Shown piece after piece: positions 1-13,897 of a stretch of DNA of 64,000 nucleotides. Within the stretch, counting starts at the first letter, position 1. Each line of letters opens with the position of its first letter. The notes beneath the pieces are model-generated. The model saw nothing but the letters and a program-made list of their open reading frames with translations, made no database searches and had not been told where the DNA came from. The translations under genes were made by a program, and so were the position numbers. The stretch lies in NCBI RefSeq assembly GCF_018691265.1, contig NW_024881321.1, positions 24,525,698 through 24,589,697 of the forward strand. The letters are read 5' to 3'. The stretch is from Tyto alba (taxonomy: Eukaryota; Chordata; Aves; Strigiformes; Tytonidae).

Positions 1-3000
1 TTCAGCAATTCTATATTATGCTAATTATTTTCTTACTCTAGGTTGTTTTCTGGACTTTTGCCCTAAATTGTATGGTTTGTGTAACATGAATTAACATTAA
101 ATCACAATTTTCAGTTGAACAAATCCAAACAAGTTCCAAGAAGTCCAAGGATTAATCATTGAGAATGGGGCTGATGCTTAATCAATAGCCCCTGTACCAC
201 CTGGCTGACTTTAAAAATCTGTTCTGGAGCTAAAGCAAGCAGAAGTCAAGACAAGATTTTGGACTAAGATGAGGTCTATTGACCAGTGGTCTTTACAAGC
301 AGTGGCAACACTGTATTTGATGGGTCACAGTGCTACAATAGATTCAGAAATAACAGACATTTCAAACTTTCTGTAAATTTATTTTATAATAATAAAAAAT
401 AATTTCTTAATCTGCTAGCATTCTAGAATCCAATACAGAATTAAATATGGATAATAAATTAGAAGGACATTCAAGAAAATAAAACAGGAAAGGTTTAGCA
501 TAATAAAGTGTTGTGGAAAGAAACATCTTTGGATGAACACTAGGAGGACCAGAGTGTGGTTATGTTTGATGGTGCAGTTTTTCTATACTCTAATAAGCTG
601 TGCCAAAAAGTGACATGCAGTAATGATGTAATTTCCATACAAAACTAAAGAAAGTTTAATTTTTCTGCTTAAATTATAATGAGTAAATGAGTACATAATG
701 TACTGATCCTTCTTTTACACAATAGCCTAGTGACTGAAAAAATCATGTAAGATGTACAAGATAAATACATATGATAAAATATATAAATATAATATAAGTA
801 AATATTATATGGTTTTGTATACATTTATATAGTATTTTAATAGTTATATAACAAGAATCTACATTTTCTTGTCAAGAACAATGAATGCAAAGGAGAAGCT
901 GTGGTCATGTAGCAGAAAAACTAAAGTTGAATTATTATGTGAAAGTACATTCATTTAAAAGGGAGTGCTAAATGTGGGTTCAGAATGCATCAGTAACTCA
1001 CATAAGGCTCTTATGTGTATAACTAACAAAACACAACTGAATTGGAAAGCATTACAAATCAAATATTTTATTGTATTAAAGGTGAGAAGAATGAAGAAAG
1101 AGTCTGCAAAATTTTTGAAAGGAAGATCATAGGTTATTGTGGAGAAAGATGTTGAGGTTATGTCATATTTTAAGACTACATAGACATCACAGAGTTGCCC
1201 TGGCAAAATTTTCAGCCCATGACAGTTTGTATCCCTTAAAGATATTTTGCTGATTTATATACTTTCAGGATCACTATCTGCCACCCTGCTTTTTGAACTT
1301 GCAAGCCTGATATTCTGTACCTTTTACTTTAGTCTTTAAGTAACTCCAGTTTGAAAAAAAAGATGATCAAGCTATGGAGTCATCCTGGCAGTGTAATCTG
1401 TTTTTTTTACAGAGAACAGAATTGCACACACTTGAGAAATATTCTTTCAGATATATTCATCTTTCACACTGAGGTTGAATAAAATTTCCTGAGCTGCCAA
1501 ATTTTTTCCTCAGTCCACTCCTGAATCATTTTTTTGGGGTTAAAACCTGATTCTTACTGAATACTCATCAAAAGTGAAATGCCCATTTCATGCATTTTCT
1601 TCTGAAAGAGTTCATTAAAGACAGCAAACAATATTCTACTAATAACAAGTAATAACAAGCAAGAACAAATGTTAATCTACTAACAAAACACACAAAAATC
1701 TTTCCACCTCTTGTTTTTCTTGGTTATTTTGCAGAATCAAAACCTAATGGAATAAGACTTCTCAATCAGATTCCATCTACATTTCAAATAATTATCAGTT
1801 TCAATTGAACACTGAACTTTGTCTTCAAGTAATAGTTTTAGATCAGTACCATGACACTGAGGACAATAAGATTCTTCAGGTACAAGTTAGGACACAGTCT
1901 GAAGTCAGGGTAGAGCATAGATAAGGGAAAATTTTGGTTCTTCCTAAGGAAAAACAAAAAATAATGAGAAACAATGTGGTTTCTAAAGATTTTACTGGTT
2001 TTTAAATAATATAAAATTGCCTTTCAGATTCCAAGCATGTTTTCATTAAGGTTTATGTATCTCTCACTAGATATGAGAGGACACTACTGAAAGATATAAA
2101 CATTTAAATTTGCAAGAACTGTTTTATTGCAACAGTGTAGTGAAGTTTTGATATTTTTAAAATAGCATTTAGAATAGGCAATGATAATGGAAATTTGTTG
2201 TAATGGCTGGCAAATATTAATTATTTTGTTCAACTTAGTTCAGAAGATGTTTTTCCTTAGCTTATTGACCTACTAGCTGTTGTAATTTATAGATTTATTA
2301 TAATTACAGTAAAAGAAGCATCTGCATTTAGAAAGAAAAAAGCTGTAATAGAACAATTATTTTTGTTCAAAATACGTGGAAATTATTGTAGTAGTTCAGT
2401 TAGCTTTATGGGACTTTAGTATGCACTGAATTTAATGAAAATATGACTATTAACTAGAAGAAATAAACACAAATATGAGTTTGGGCACAGGTCCTTGTCA
2501 TAGGCAATTTTTCAATTACAGTTGATAAATGAAGCAGAAAAAAAAATACCTAATGGCAGTGAAGATGATACTACTACTACTAAATACAAATATCTTATAA
2601 TAAAAAAGTATCTTAATTGTTTTCTTAGAGAACTGCTGTTCAAATAAATGTAGAGAGAGTAACTAACATGCACATTTTGAGGAATAAAAATTGAAGGCTT
2701 TCCTTCTGCATGTATAGAAGATGATAGAGCTGTGATACCTTATCTATATTTGAATATTAAACTAAAACAGAGGAGTCTAAGTATATGCATACATACATAT
2801 GACAAGATAATTTAAATATAAAATGGTGTTTTTCAATAACTTTAAGAGTATTCAGTTTAGTTGGGAAGACGTGCCTTATTCTTGATTAGTATCTGTCAAA
2901 GGAAGCTTAGTTTATTTACCCACATCTAGTGTGATTTAAGAAGCCTCAGCATGTCTAAATATGGATTTGGCAGATACTATACAGGACCTACAGAAGACCC

Positions 3001-6000
3001 TCACCACTCTGAAGATGTAGAAAGCCAGACATAACATCCTAGGGAGTCCCAGATTATGTTATATGCCTATATGTGAGAAATCTATACAAGCTCAAGTGTT
3101 GGAATTCACCTTTTGATTGAAGTAATATAAATGTAGAACTTGTTTGGATGTTGGTGGCTGTATATGAACTATGTGTGATGTCCTTTATAGTCAAGGGAAA
3201 TCTGTTGTTTGTCTGGCTTCTGCAAAAATGTGACTCTCCCAGAAGTTCCACAGTAAGTCTGCCAGTCCTCTGTGCATGTTTCTGATGACACATGGTATCT
3301 CAGAAACCATTAGATGTATCTATTTAGGCAAACAAAATGAGCCTTTTTTCAACACTGCCAGTGGAATTTGGAGAATTATTCAGCGTTCTCAGAGCAGGAT
3401 ACAGTCATTTCAACATAGGATCTAATTCTCTTTTAATTATACCACCAAACCACAGCTAGCCCTTTCAGACATTCACCAGAGCTGCTATGGACATAGGAGC
3501 TGCATGACATAGGAACTTGCAGAAAACTACTTCCTTCTGGAGACAAAGTTGGAGTGTAAGTCAGATACTTTAAATATTAAAGACTTGTATGACTGATATC
3601 TGATCTGACTTCCAAATGTGAAATATATTTAAACAAGAGAAATGTCTTATGTTGATCATTTGTTGACATTAACAGTGAGTTTCAAATGCCCAAATGAAGA
3701 TGTCTCATAGCATTTTTAAAACGTAAGGATATCCTGCCTGATCACTGTGTGCATCTTCATTTCATTAGATACTTTTTTGATAGTTTACACTTTGTAAAGA
3801 ACATCATCAGTAGTTTTTTCTTATTTTATCTTTTGTTAAGAAGAATAGTCTTGTTTATAGCACTTAACCTGGTACAGAAAGGTACTATGGTAAAAAAAGA
3901 CCTGTTTAAAGCATAGTAATGCCTCACTGATATTTCCCTTGAAGTGATCTGTGACAATTAAGCTTTGAATGAAGACATTTCTGTTGGATTTCTGACATGC
4001 ACAATAACAAGTCTGGCAATATTTTTATCAGTGGCATAGACACAAATACAAAATCATTGCTGACAAAACATGCAGATAGTACAAGACTGACATAGTGGAA
4101 AACAAGGAACCATATAGGGCAGTCATACAGAATGATCTGGGTCACTTCTTAAACTGAGTTCACCAAAACAAAACATAATTTCAAGCTGCCAAATACAAGT
4201 CTGTTTAAAAGCCAGATACACAGGTCATGCTTTCTGCACAGAGAACTGTATCCTAGATGATTAGAACTAAGAAAAAAATGTTGGGACCATGGTACACAAA
4301 TAATTGAATGAGATATTAGTACAACAATGTAGTGTATGGATGTAGGATGTCGATTTTGTTGTTTTGGTCCGTGCATCTTAAATAAACACTTCAATAACTT
4401 ATACTGTTGGTTACTAGAAGTTTTGTCTATAAGATTCTAGAAAATTCACAGAAGGTCCCATAACATAATGTGACTACCATGAAGGAATAAGTCTTCTGAA
4501 GAGGAACTGAATGTATAGAACTGTTTAGTTCATCAGTAAGAAAATGCCATCTTCATTTATTAATCCCTTGGGAGAAAATGCTAAATTCTCACAGCCTCTT
4601 TATTATTCCAAAGCATGACAAGAACTGATTCCTGAATTCTGAAGCTGAACAAAATAAAAAAATGAACAAATGATAACTGTCAGAGTTGTTGGCAGAGATG
4701 ATTTAGTCTTAATTAGTTATTGTAGTTCAGTAAAGGGTAACAGTATGAGTGTAATTGTTTGACATAGATAAGGTCAGAACAAGTGTTGTGATGATCACAT
4801 TTGATCTAAAATCATGTATGTGACCTCATTATTTAAATTACTGTGAATCTGATGAAGTATAAATCAATATATCCAAACATCTTTAGAAATGATGTTGAAA
4901 TCAGTGAGAATAAATAAGACAAACTAGCATTTAAAAAAGGAAAAAATCTAGAAAGTAGAGATGGAGGGAGAATAAATTTAACGTTACAAAGGATTTTGAG
5001 CTTACAGGATTTGTTAGGGATTTTTTTTTAATTTAAATGAAAACTTTCTAAGTAAATTTCTCAAGGAAAAAAGTTTCAAATCAAGGTACATATTTCATAT
5101 CTTAACAGCTTGTGGTTTTCTGTATAACTTACAGATTAGTTTAAACAAAAGCAAGAGTTCACAGAATTAACTAGAGAAAGTGTCAAAATGGTACATTCTG
5201 ATACCTTTAGAAAAATTATTGTAAAATTAACACATTTTCAAAGCATTTGACTTTCTAATAAAAATATTTTTATTTTTCTTTATCACATTTTTACTGCTTG
5301 TAAGAAGTAATTGACATACAATTTAAAAATTCAAGTCCATTATTTTTTCAGCTATAGATCATTACTGACCTGTCCTAGTTACGATTCATTATGACTAATG
5401 ACTACGGCCTGAGTTTTTCATTCTTATTCACACATGAACATGTGTTGACATCTAACTTTTTGAAGAGCAGTGAATAATAATTTAAATCTGAATTGTAACA
5501 CAACTTAATAGGTTGACCATTGACTATTATACTGCGGGTATGTTCCAGCTGAGCACCATGGAACATGTAAATGTATCTTCATGGCATCTCCAAGGAGGCA
5601 AGTATGAATTCATTATACATTTTCATTTTATAGAAAAATTAACTTCTGAACTAGTTAAAATTGGTGCATGCAAAACTGTTCAGAACTGTACTGCTGCATT
5701 AATGTACAAGAAAGAATGGAAAGAAACCGAATGCTTATTTTAAAAAGGTGTACAATCTTGATATCAATTTTAAGCCTGTTAGGACTTGCAGATACGAAAG
5801 CTAAAGATGTTCTTATTTAAAAGATATTCTTATTCATCATCAGCATAAGGCTCAGGTTCACTTTGAAACATTAGGTAATTGAGATTTAACTGAAGGAAAA
5901 TTGATTTATTCAGTATTAGCTCTGTCTGCATTATAATGAAACACTTGTGATAAAACAGAAATTATATGTGAATGAGAACAGAATAGGGCTTGAAAGTAAG

Positions 6001-8694
6001 AAATCTTCAGATCTGTATTTTCATCTAGTCAATAGCATCATTTATTTTGAACTGATTTATTAGAAACACACTCAGTTATGCTAGTAGCTGGACCAGTATT
6101 TAAATCTTCAGGTTCAATTTAAAATGGACATCGAAATATGTCTGCTTAACAAAGGCTATGTGAAATAATCTGAGGCTCATTATTTGCTTTTGAAATCAAA
6201 CATTCTGTGAGATAACTTCACAGCAAAGTATATCACAAGCAATTGTTAAGTGCACACGGCTTACCAATCAGTTCAAACATCTTTGATATCAAGATTCTTT
6301 GAACTACCACTTACAATTTCTTCACAGAGGAAAGAAAGTAGTTTTAAGAAAATGAATGTAAATAAATGTGAATTAGTTCTTTCATAAAAACCTCATTTGG
6401 GGAAACATCATCACATTTCATCTTCTTAAGTATCTTCAACATGAGTATAATTTTTGGAAATACGGTCCTTGGAAGTGTATGAGTTTTTACAAGATATCAA
6501 ATCAGCCTCATGGGTAAATGAGATTCCATAACTCTAATGGTATAACATGTGGTGATGGAAAAAGGGTGAAGGGAAAGTTAGTCAAATCTTCAGGGTATTC
6601 TGACTATTATGAAAACAAAAATGCAATGCATGTTTTAATTGAAATCACACTGAAATTCTACCACTCTGCTGTTTTAGCTTATGTCACCCTTTCTATCTCT
6701 TTTGCCGTTGAAGCCTTTAGCCTGTGTTTTACACAGACTTTTGCAAGTATTATGCAAGATGCAATGGTAAAATAAAGTGCAGATTAGTCTTGAATCTGGA
6801 AATTTCAAGAGAAAGGGATAAATTGCTGACTCCATCAATGCCCAGTCAGTTCTGTTGTATCATTAGGTATAACTCTGTCCTTGATGTTAGAAGTGATATT
6901 CTTCAATTTGTGACCATGTACTGCTGAGGAATGAAAAAATAGTTAGCAGGAGATAAGTACAGTGTTCCTTCCTGTTCATCAGGATCCTAGCCTCATCATT
7001 TTTACTCCTTTAATAGTACATGGGTTTAGAGTGATGGATTTTGTCATGACCGACACCTTCACCATAATGAATTCTTCTTTTCATGTATGGTCATTCCATA
7101 CTTAATGACAAAATATTCATTAGCCACCAAGCCTGTCCTGAGGCTAGGTCTGACACCAAATAGGAAAGCTTTCAGTAGCAGTCAGGATGCTGTAATCATT
7201 TTGCCCTATGCTTGTCCATTGCTGACTAGCAATATCTAGGCTACAATTGTGAAAATTATCCATTTTGTTGTAATGTCCTGTGAATGTCTCAGTGCTCCCT
7301 GGCAATTTTCTGTAGATACCAAGAAGTCGGCTTCTTCCATCTCCACAGTACAACAGAATTTAACAACCTATGATTCACTGGCAGAAACAAGAAGAGAGGG
7401 AGCCACAGGGTACCTGGAATAGCTATTAATTTCATGCCAAACACAGCACAAGAATTCTGAGACACAGAAGAACTAGAAAAATAACAATGAATGTGTTCCT
7501 CCAACTTTGTTTTTCAATTTCCATATTTGACATACAAATTATTTTTACTAATGACTGATTTTAATAAACACTTGTCAATGGCTTAGAGTTGTTTGCATTT
7601 TAATCTTAGAGCTCCTCTTCAGATAATTATCTGTGCTGCCTTTATTAGAGAATCTCTGAAAGCATGTTTATAAAACTAGAACATGTAGGCGGAGAGCTGC
7701 ATTCACTCATTGGAGATATGAGTTTAATGTCCAGCTGTGTCAGTGGTCTTCTGAGCTTTTGAAAGATCAATTTTCCTTTCTGAGAAATAACTATTTTCAC
7801 ATACTAAATATTTGGAGATCTACAGGTGAAAAGAATGATGCATAAGCTACAGATTTATTGCATGCATAGCCAGAAGGAGAACAAATTGAGGAGAAATGTC
7901 AGTCCTCTGTATAGCTGAACAAGCCTTGACCTCAGCAGTGAAGTTAACTGTAATGTTAAGGAACTTCAATTCTCAACTTCTTCCCTGTGATTTCATAATT
8001 TTGTTACCTCTTTTGTAACCTTTAAGCCTCTCCTGCTGTAGAAAATAATTTGTATTAACAAATAGCCTAAATTGCTGTGAAATTTGGCAAAGTACATTTT
8101 TGAAAGAGTGTCACTAGGTATAAAGTTGGCTCTAAAGTTAAAAGTAATCCTGGCATCCCAAATTTACAACTAAACTCATTTTTAAATAAACTGTTAATGT
8201 CTCTCATGATTTCTGAAACCCCATAATGTTTAACCAAAGTATTAAAATATTTCAGCAGTGTCAAAGACGTTTCTTCCTTCAGGAAACTATCTTGCTTTTG
8301 TAACTACCCTCTTAGTTTGAACTGTTTTCCTCATTAGTCCCTCTATGCTAACAGCAACATATGGTGCAAATTCTGTGTCTAGGAAATTCATTATATGAGT
8401 ACTAACACAAATATTAAATCTGCATCTTCTCTGTCCTCTTTATGTGGTTGGTTGTACATGGATGAAGATGCGCCAGGTTGATGTAAATCTCTACGAATAT
8501 ACAATTACTTTGAAGGCTTAATAGTTGTAAATTCTTCTGTGAGCTGTGAAATATAAACTTCAGATTGTTGATTCAGCCTTACAGTATTAATTTATATTAA
8601 ACTTTATATAGTTGATGGAACTTTTGTAAGACTTTGTTCTACTGTACTTTAGACTCATTTCTGACTGAATAGGAGCAACAACTTCTGTGTATAG
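1..8694. other. Single-copy AT-rich non-coding DNA
   Basis: No interspersed repeat, splice-flanked reading frame or RNA gene was recognised. Short AT-only tracts occur (for example 770-850). The open frames here are short, many do not begin with ATG, and none resembles a known protein. It reads as intergenic or intronic sequence. Confidence 0.6.
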
Positions 8695-8830
8695 GACATA
8701 GTACCTGATCTCAGCAAGACATCTCAAGGTGCTTTACAAGAGATGTACAATAATTAATAACACAGCTTGCATTGCCAAGATAATGATGGAAAGCAAAGGG
8801 AAAAACAAGTCAGTTTTCAGTTTTGATTTA
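8695..8830. repeat. Possible ancient amniote repeat fragment
   Basis: The string ATCTCAAGGTGCTTTACAA (around 8725) resembles the 'ctcaaagcgctttacaaa' core shared by old, highly decayed vertebrate interspersed repeats. The flanks are too diverged to name a family, and the similarity could be chance. Confidence 0.25.
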
Positions 8831-8985
8831 AAGCACTCTGACATTCATGGCATATCTTGGCAGAGAGTGTTAAAGCAGGGCTTTTAAATATCTGAAACAT
8901 CAGCATCCTAATACAGCATGTACAGCAAGTACAGGACCTTGATATGACCTATTAGTGAAATGTGTGAGGTCTGGAAGAAAATTAT

Positions 8986-9010
8986 GTTTTGTTTTGTTTT
9001 GTTTTTTTTT
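8986..9010. repeat. (TTTTG)n microsatellite ending in poly-T
   Basis: Three TTTTG units followed by a run of T. Confidence 0.85.
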
Positions 9011-10200
9011 CCTTCCTTTGGGCCTGCATGATTCTAAAAAGGTCCATTGAGTCAAGATTGCTTGGAAATATAATAAGACACACCCTTATCACATTTTTTT
9101 TAGACAGGAGTGGGGTTATATGTTACAGGTCTACAGTCAGAATTTATAAATATTATTTTGTTTTTCTACAAGCATAAAGGATGTGTTTATCTGTGCATGG
9201 CACAATTAATTGAGGAAAGGGGATATAACTCTAAAGTATCTAAATTAACTCTAAAGTATCACATGTACCTTCAACACTGTACGTTCTGGTCTTCTCAATA
9301 TACGGAATATTTGGGAATACTTCATGGGCACTTGTATCTTCTTTTGCACAAGCAGAAAGTGTTTCTGATGCAAATCATTGATTGAGAAGTATTCGTACAA
9401 TCCAACTGTAGGCATTTACCTAAAGTTTCTCTGACAAAGAAACCTAGATGAGTAACTGTCCAGAGGTGACTGGATCTTCCCATCAATTACACTTACTGTA
9501 TGTAAATACACCAGGTTTATGAGGTACATAAATTTACGACAATTGATATGATGGCACAGGTGAAAGTTCTTTCTACTACATCTAATCTCACATCTTGTCT
9601 CCAATAGTGGTTAATAACAACTATTGAGATAAATAGTATAATAAACAGTCTATCTCTGATGCACCATACGAGCTTCTGAAGGTGGTGGTTTCTAAATGAA
9701 GTGGACATCTAGATCATAACATTTCATAGCCATTTATAGATTTATAAATAATAAATAATAATAAAAAAAATCTCATATATTTTGAACCAATTAATTCTTT
9801 TGGCATTCACAACATCCTTTGGTGACGTGTTAATACATTTAATTATAATTGGGATGGAAAAAAACACTATTTTGATTTGCTTTCAGTCTGTCAAATTAGG
9901 CATAATTCAATCTTTCTAAGCTATTAGCAGCTGAGATTTACTATCCCTTATTTATTCATAAATACACTTTTCAGAATTTTATCATCTTTCTAATGTATGT
10001 CACCGTATCTTCCATTTGTTTTAGCTGCTTATTTAGTACCTTCTCAAGCGGCAGGCAACTGATGTGTTAATTTATTCTTTTTTCCCTCTTCTGTAACTTT
10101 TTTTAGTTTTAGAAAATCCTCTGTAAATTGAGTGAAAAAAACCAGAATATATTTGATTTTCAAGATACAAATCTAACATGGAACTATGGAGTGGCAAACC
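9011..10200. other. Single-copy AT-rich non-coding DNA
   Basis: Nothing beyond short chance open frames on both strands. A purely A/T stretch lies near 9735-9775. Confidence 0.55.
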
Positions 10201-10246
10201 TATAAATTAATATAAAGAGCATTTTTGCTCTTTATATTAATTTATA
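10201..10246. repeat. Perfect 21-bp inverted repeat with TTTT loop
   Basis: The left arm (10201-10221) and right arm (10226-10246) are exact reverse complements, separated by only four T residues (10222-10225). The arms are AT-rich, with a GAGCA/TGCTC core next to the loop. The structure ends 4 bp before the first base of the solo LTR at 10251. It could extrude a cruciform or fold as an RNA hairpin; no sign of function other than perfect pairing. Confidence 0.95.
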
Positions 10247-10250
10247 ATAC

Positions 10251-10856
10251 TGTGGTGGATTGATCCCAGCTGTCAGCTAAGCCCCCACCTAGTCAGTCAC
10301 TCACTCCCCCTCAGCGGGATAGAGGAGACAACTGAAAGGACAAAAGTGAGAAAAAGCTCATGGTTGAGATAAACACAGTTTAACACATGAAACAAAGCTG
10401 CAAGTAAAGCAAAATGAGGCATTCCCTGCTTTCCTTTGGCAGCGAGATGTCCAGCCACTTTCTAGGAAGCAGGGTCTCAGCGCATATAACAGTTGCTTCA
10501 GAAGAGAAATAATATAACTACAAGCTACCCCCTTCCTTGTCTTTTCTTTGTGCTTTTATTTCTGAACACAGTGTCATATGGTATAGAATATGGTTTTGGT
10601 CAGTTGGGGTCAGCTGTCCCAGCTTCGTCCCTTCACAACTTCTTGAGCACCCCTGGTCTATTGGTTGGGGTGTCAGAGTGGAAAAAAGTTCAAACAGAAA
10701 CAAAACTAAAAAAATCTTCATTTCTGTACAATTACTGTTCTATTACAGCCAAAACACCGGTGTTTCATCAACACTGCTTTAATTACAAATTTGAAACATA
10801 CCACCATACAGGCTGCTGTGAAAAGAATTAACTCAATTCCAGATAGACGCATTATG
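10251..10856 (-). mobile_element. Solo LTR, ~600-bp avian ERV family (copy E)
   Basis: On the minus strand this is the same ~600-bp element as the copies at 30936, 39888, 48905 and 58601/59717. Shared blocks are the 5' GATAGAGTTAATTTTCTTC-like motif (complement near 10822-10845), the ACAGTGTTGAT block (near 10770) and the terminal segment leading to CCACRACA (complement at 10251). The low-coordinate end is sharp and begins TG right after the hairpin. The high-coordinate end is blurred, and no clean target duplication is visible. No gag, pol or env is attached, so it is a solo LTR. Open frames inside it, including a 112-codon one on the plus strand, have no support as genes. Confidence 0.75.
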
Positions 10857-11544
10857 AACATTTTTAATTTTATGGATTCTGTTCTACTGTTTTCAGAAAA
10901 TTATCTAGGATGACCCTAAGACCCTTTTCCTGAACTGTGATAATTAACAACATATCACTCTGCATATATGACTAGAGTTGTTTGTCCTCTTCAGTTATGT
11001 TTTACGTATAAAATATCACTCAGTCTTTCAAACTTCTAAGGTTCTTCTGAAGATTTTTAGTAAAATTTTAGTTTTCACTACTCTAATTGTATCAGTAAAT
11101 CTTGTTGCCTTATTTTTTACTCCCTTTTCCATATACTTTATAAACATGTTAACAACTCCACACAAGTTTTGGGGAACTTCACTGTACCTTATTTCCACTA
11201 CAATAAGTGTCAATTTGTTCCTCCTTTATTTCTACCTTTCATTTATTTTTTAGTTATTGAAAGACTTTATTTCTTATTCTGTGACTGTTAATTTAATTAG
11301 CTTGGTAGCAAGACTAGTTATTTTTTTTTTTTTCTTAACAGATCTATATATGCTGTGGCTGTATCTGTACTTATTTTTTGGCTGCAGCATACCTTGTGAT
11401 CCAATTCCAATGGTGTCCTACATAATTTTGAACTCCACCACAGCTTTAGACAGACTGATCACCTATAGCTCATCTCTATAAGCATCAGCAGGGAGGGAGA
11501 GCACAGAGAGATTTTTGATACTGTGATCCTTCTCCAGAATTAAG
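10857..11544. other. T-rich single-copy DNA
   Basis: The plus strand is T-rich, so chance frames read as hydrophobic pseudo-proteins (10978-11253 and 11257-11481). They look like composition artefacts: no family resemblance and no splice context. Confidence 0.5.
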
Positions 11545-11665
11545 TGCAATTGTGGCTATACTTTCTGGATATGGTCCTGGGAATCCTACTGTAGCTGACC
11601 CTGTTTGAGCAGGGGAGTTAGACAAGTTGACCTCCAGATATCTCTTCCAACCTCAACCATTAGGT
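11545..11665 (+). mobile_element. CR1 LINE, 3'-end fragment
   Basis: The segment contains the CR1 3' tail: a GGTCCTGGGAATCCT block, a CCTGTTTGAGCAGGGG block, and TCTTCCAACCTCAACCAT at the very end. It is severely 5'-truncated (about 120 bp of a ~4.5-kb element), as is usual for CR1. The terminal octamer repeat has decayed. Confidence 0.8.
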
Positions 11666-13852
11666 TGTAGGAAATTAGAAGTGTTTCCAGATGGAGTAAT
11701 ACAGGGATGTTGAGTGGATCATATATCTTCCTTTGCTTGCTAACTTCTTCAAAGGTGAGAGACACAAGTTACCTCTGAAAATGTTATTTTTCTCCAAATA
11801 TACTATACTTACAAACAAGACCACTAATTATATTCCTGCTATCATTTCAAACATTGTATCTGGAAGTCAAATTACAGTTTAGGGGTTATTATTTCTCTGT
11901 GTTCTGATTCTTGTGCCTTGTATTTTATTTTTCATTCTGTCCTCTGTTGCATTTCCTCTGGCCTATGGCTCCTCAGGCTAGCCAAGGCCTTTTTAAAAAA
12001 GTGACATTGTGTTTACTGCATTCAATTCTCCTGTGCAAGAATGCTACGGATGGTACATACTACATCTAAAGGTTCAGCAATTTTAAATCTGATTTCTTTT
12101 AGAACTATTGGTTGAACAATCTCTAGTCCAGGCAATGTGCTTATTTCATTAATTTTTCTTTAAAACCACCACTATTTACATATGTGAGAAAGTTTCTGAG
12201 ACACATCTTTCATAAAGATGAAGTTTCAGCTTTAAGGGACATGGTTTGTCTATCTTCCTCAATATTAAATATGTATGTTTTTAAAAAATTTAATGTTTCG
12301 ACTCTAATGTATCCTATTTCCTCTGTGCAGTCTGTTTAATCCATGTTTATATAGGAATCCTTTCAGCTCTTTGTATAGAACCTACTTCTAGTGAGGTCAA
12401 AGAAAATTTTATACCAGACTGTTTTTACTTTATGCCTTCCTTCATTTAGGTTTAATATTTAAGTTTGTGTTTGTTTTTGTATTTTTTTTTTCTCTACCCA
12501 CTTGATTTTATTTGGACTATTCTACATTTTGCATAATTTTATTTTCCTTCTGCAAGACTATGTTCTATTGTTTCTTAGAGCTAGGGTTTGACTGGCTGGG
12601 TTTTTTTCAATATTTCTCTGCTTATTTGGCTTTTAGAGATATATTCCTGCTTAAAACCTCTAACATTCTGAACTTAAAATTAGTTATTATTACAGTGTAA
12701 TTTGGTGGGTGAGACTTACCCTTTTCACAAAGAATCAGAGTTTGAATACTTTATGTTTATTAGCACACTGAACTTTGAATTAATCTATATGCTTTTAAGA
12801 ATTGGATCAAGACGTTTTTTCCTCTTGTGATTCCTCTAATGAGTTGCTGTAAGAAACATAGACCCCAGATGTTGAGGTTCTTTAGCAGTTGTGTATTCCT
12901 CTTTATACTGGTCAACAGGTAAGGACAGTCTTCTGTATTGTGCTTTCTGTGGCACAAGAGTAGGGAAAAAAATAAAACTATCCCATGTACTTAATATCCA
13001 TCATTCAAGTACTGTAGTGTGGCAACATGATTTTGATTATCAAAAATTATTCATCTCTCACTGCCTCTGTTATATGAAGTTTATCATGCATTCTGAGTCA
13101 GTTGCCTGCCTTCCTTCTAATGAAAACAATGAGAAAAAATATAGCTGCAACGAATACTTTACCTTCACTGCAATGGGAAAATGGCTTTTGTAAAGCTCTT
13201 AGTTTCTCTCTTTTGTATCCCAGAGACCACAGATTAGTAGTTTACACTTTCTAGTCTTAAATTTTAACCTAAGTTTTAGATAACTAAATTTAGGAGACAG
13301 ACATCCCTTCACTGTGATAAAAAGCATCCTGTTTCCTCACTACATCTGCATTGATTACAGGGAGTCATTAATAGCTTGCAACAGATGAGACATCAGTCAT
13401 TCTGGCCACAGTCCAACAATGCAATTAAGATCATGCTTAACATTAATCAATGGAATGGACTTCAGAGAAACTACTCACAAACTTAAAAGTTAAGTAGGCA
13501 TTTAGATATACAAGGAATCAACTGTTAGAGAAAAGAAAAATCTGGACTTCAGAAATTCGGCAGGCAATACCCAGCAAATGCAAGAATGCTGTGCAGCTGC
13601 ATATTAAAAGACATCTAGACTAGTGATTAAAAAACAAACACATTATATAGTGTCAGATGCAATGTCTGAAATCCTTATTTAAAATGTTCGAGGACAGAAA
13701 ATTACTATTTCAAAATTAGGAATAAACAGGAGATCTAACAGGATCTTCACAGAGACTCTGCAGATGCAAAAGCCTGTGTGCAATGTTGCATAGAAAGAGA
13801 AACACTGAAAAGGTATCCTTGAATGAGTGGTAGGTGGAGACTCCCAAGAAGC
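11666..13852. other. Single-copy non-coding DNA
   Basis: No recognisable repeat or gene. T-rich open frames (12512-12700, 12891-13193) have no protein-family resemblance. Confidence 0.5.
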
Positions 13853-13876
13853 ATATATATATAAAATATATATATA
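13853..13876. repeat. (AT)n-type microsatellite
   Basis: Two short TA runs joined by AAAA, lying about 20 bp upstream of the CR1 fragment that follows. Confidence 0.8.
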
Positions 13877-13897
13877 AAAGAGACATAGAATCCTGGT

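Noticed and set aside
7685..7800. Weak MIR-like similarity
   Set aside because: Only short scattered matches; not enough to support a repeat call.
10493..10831. 112-codon plus-strand open frame
   Set aside because: Antisense to solo LTR copy E; no coding signature.
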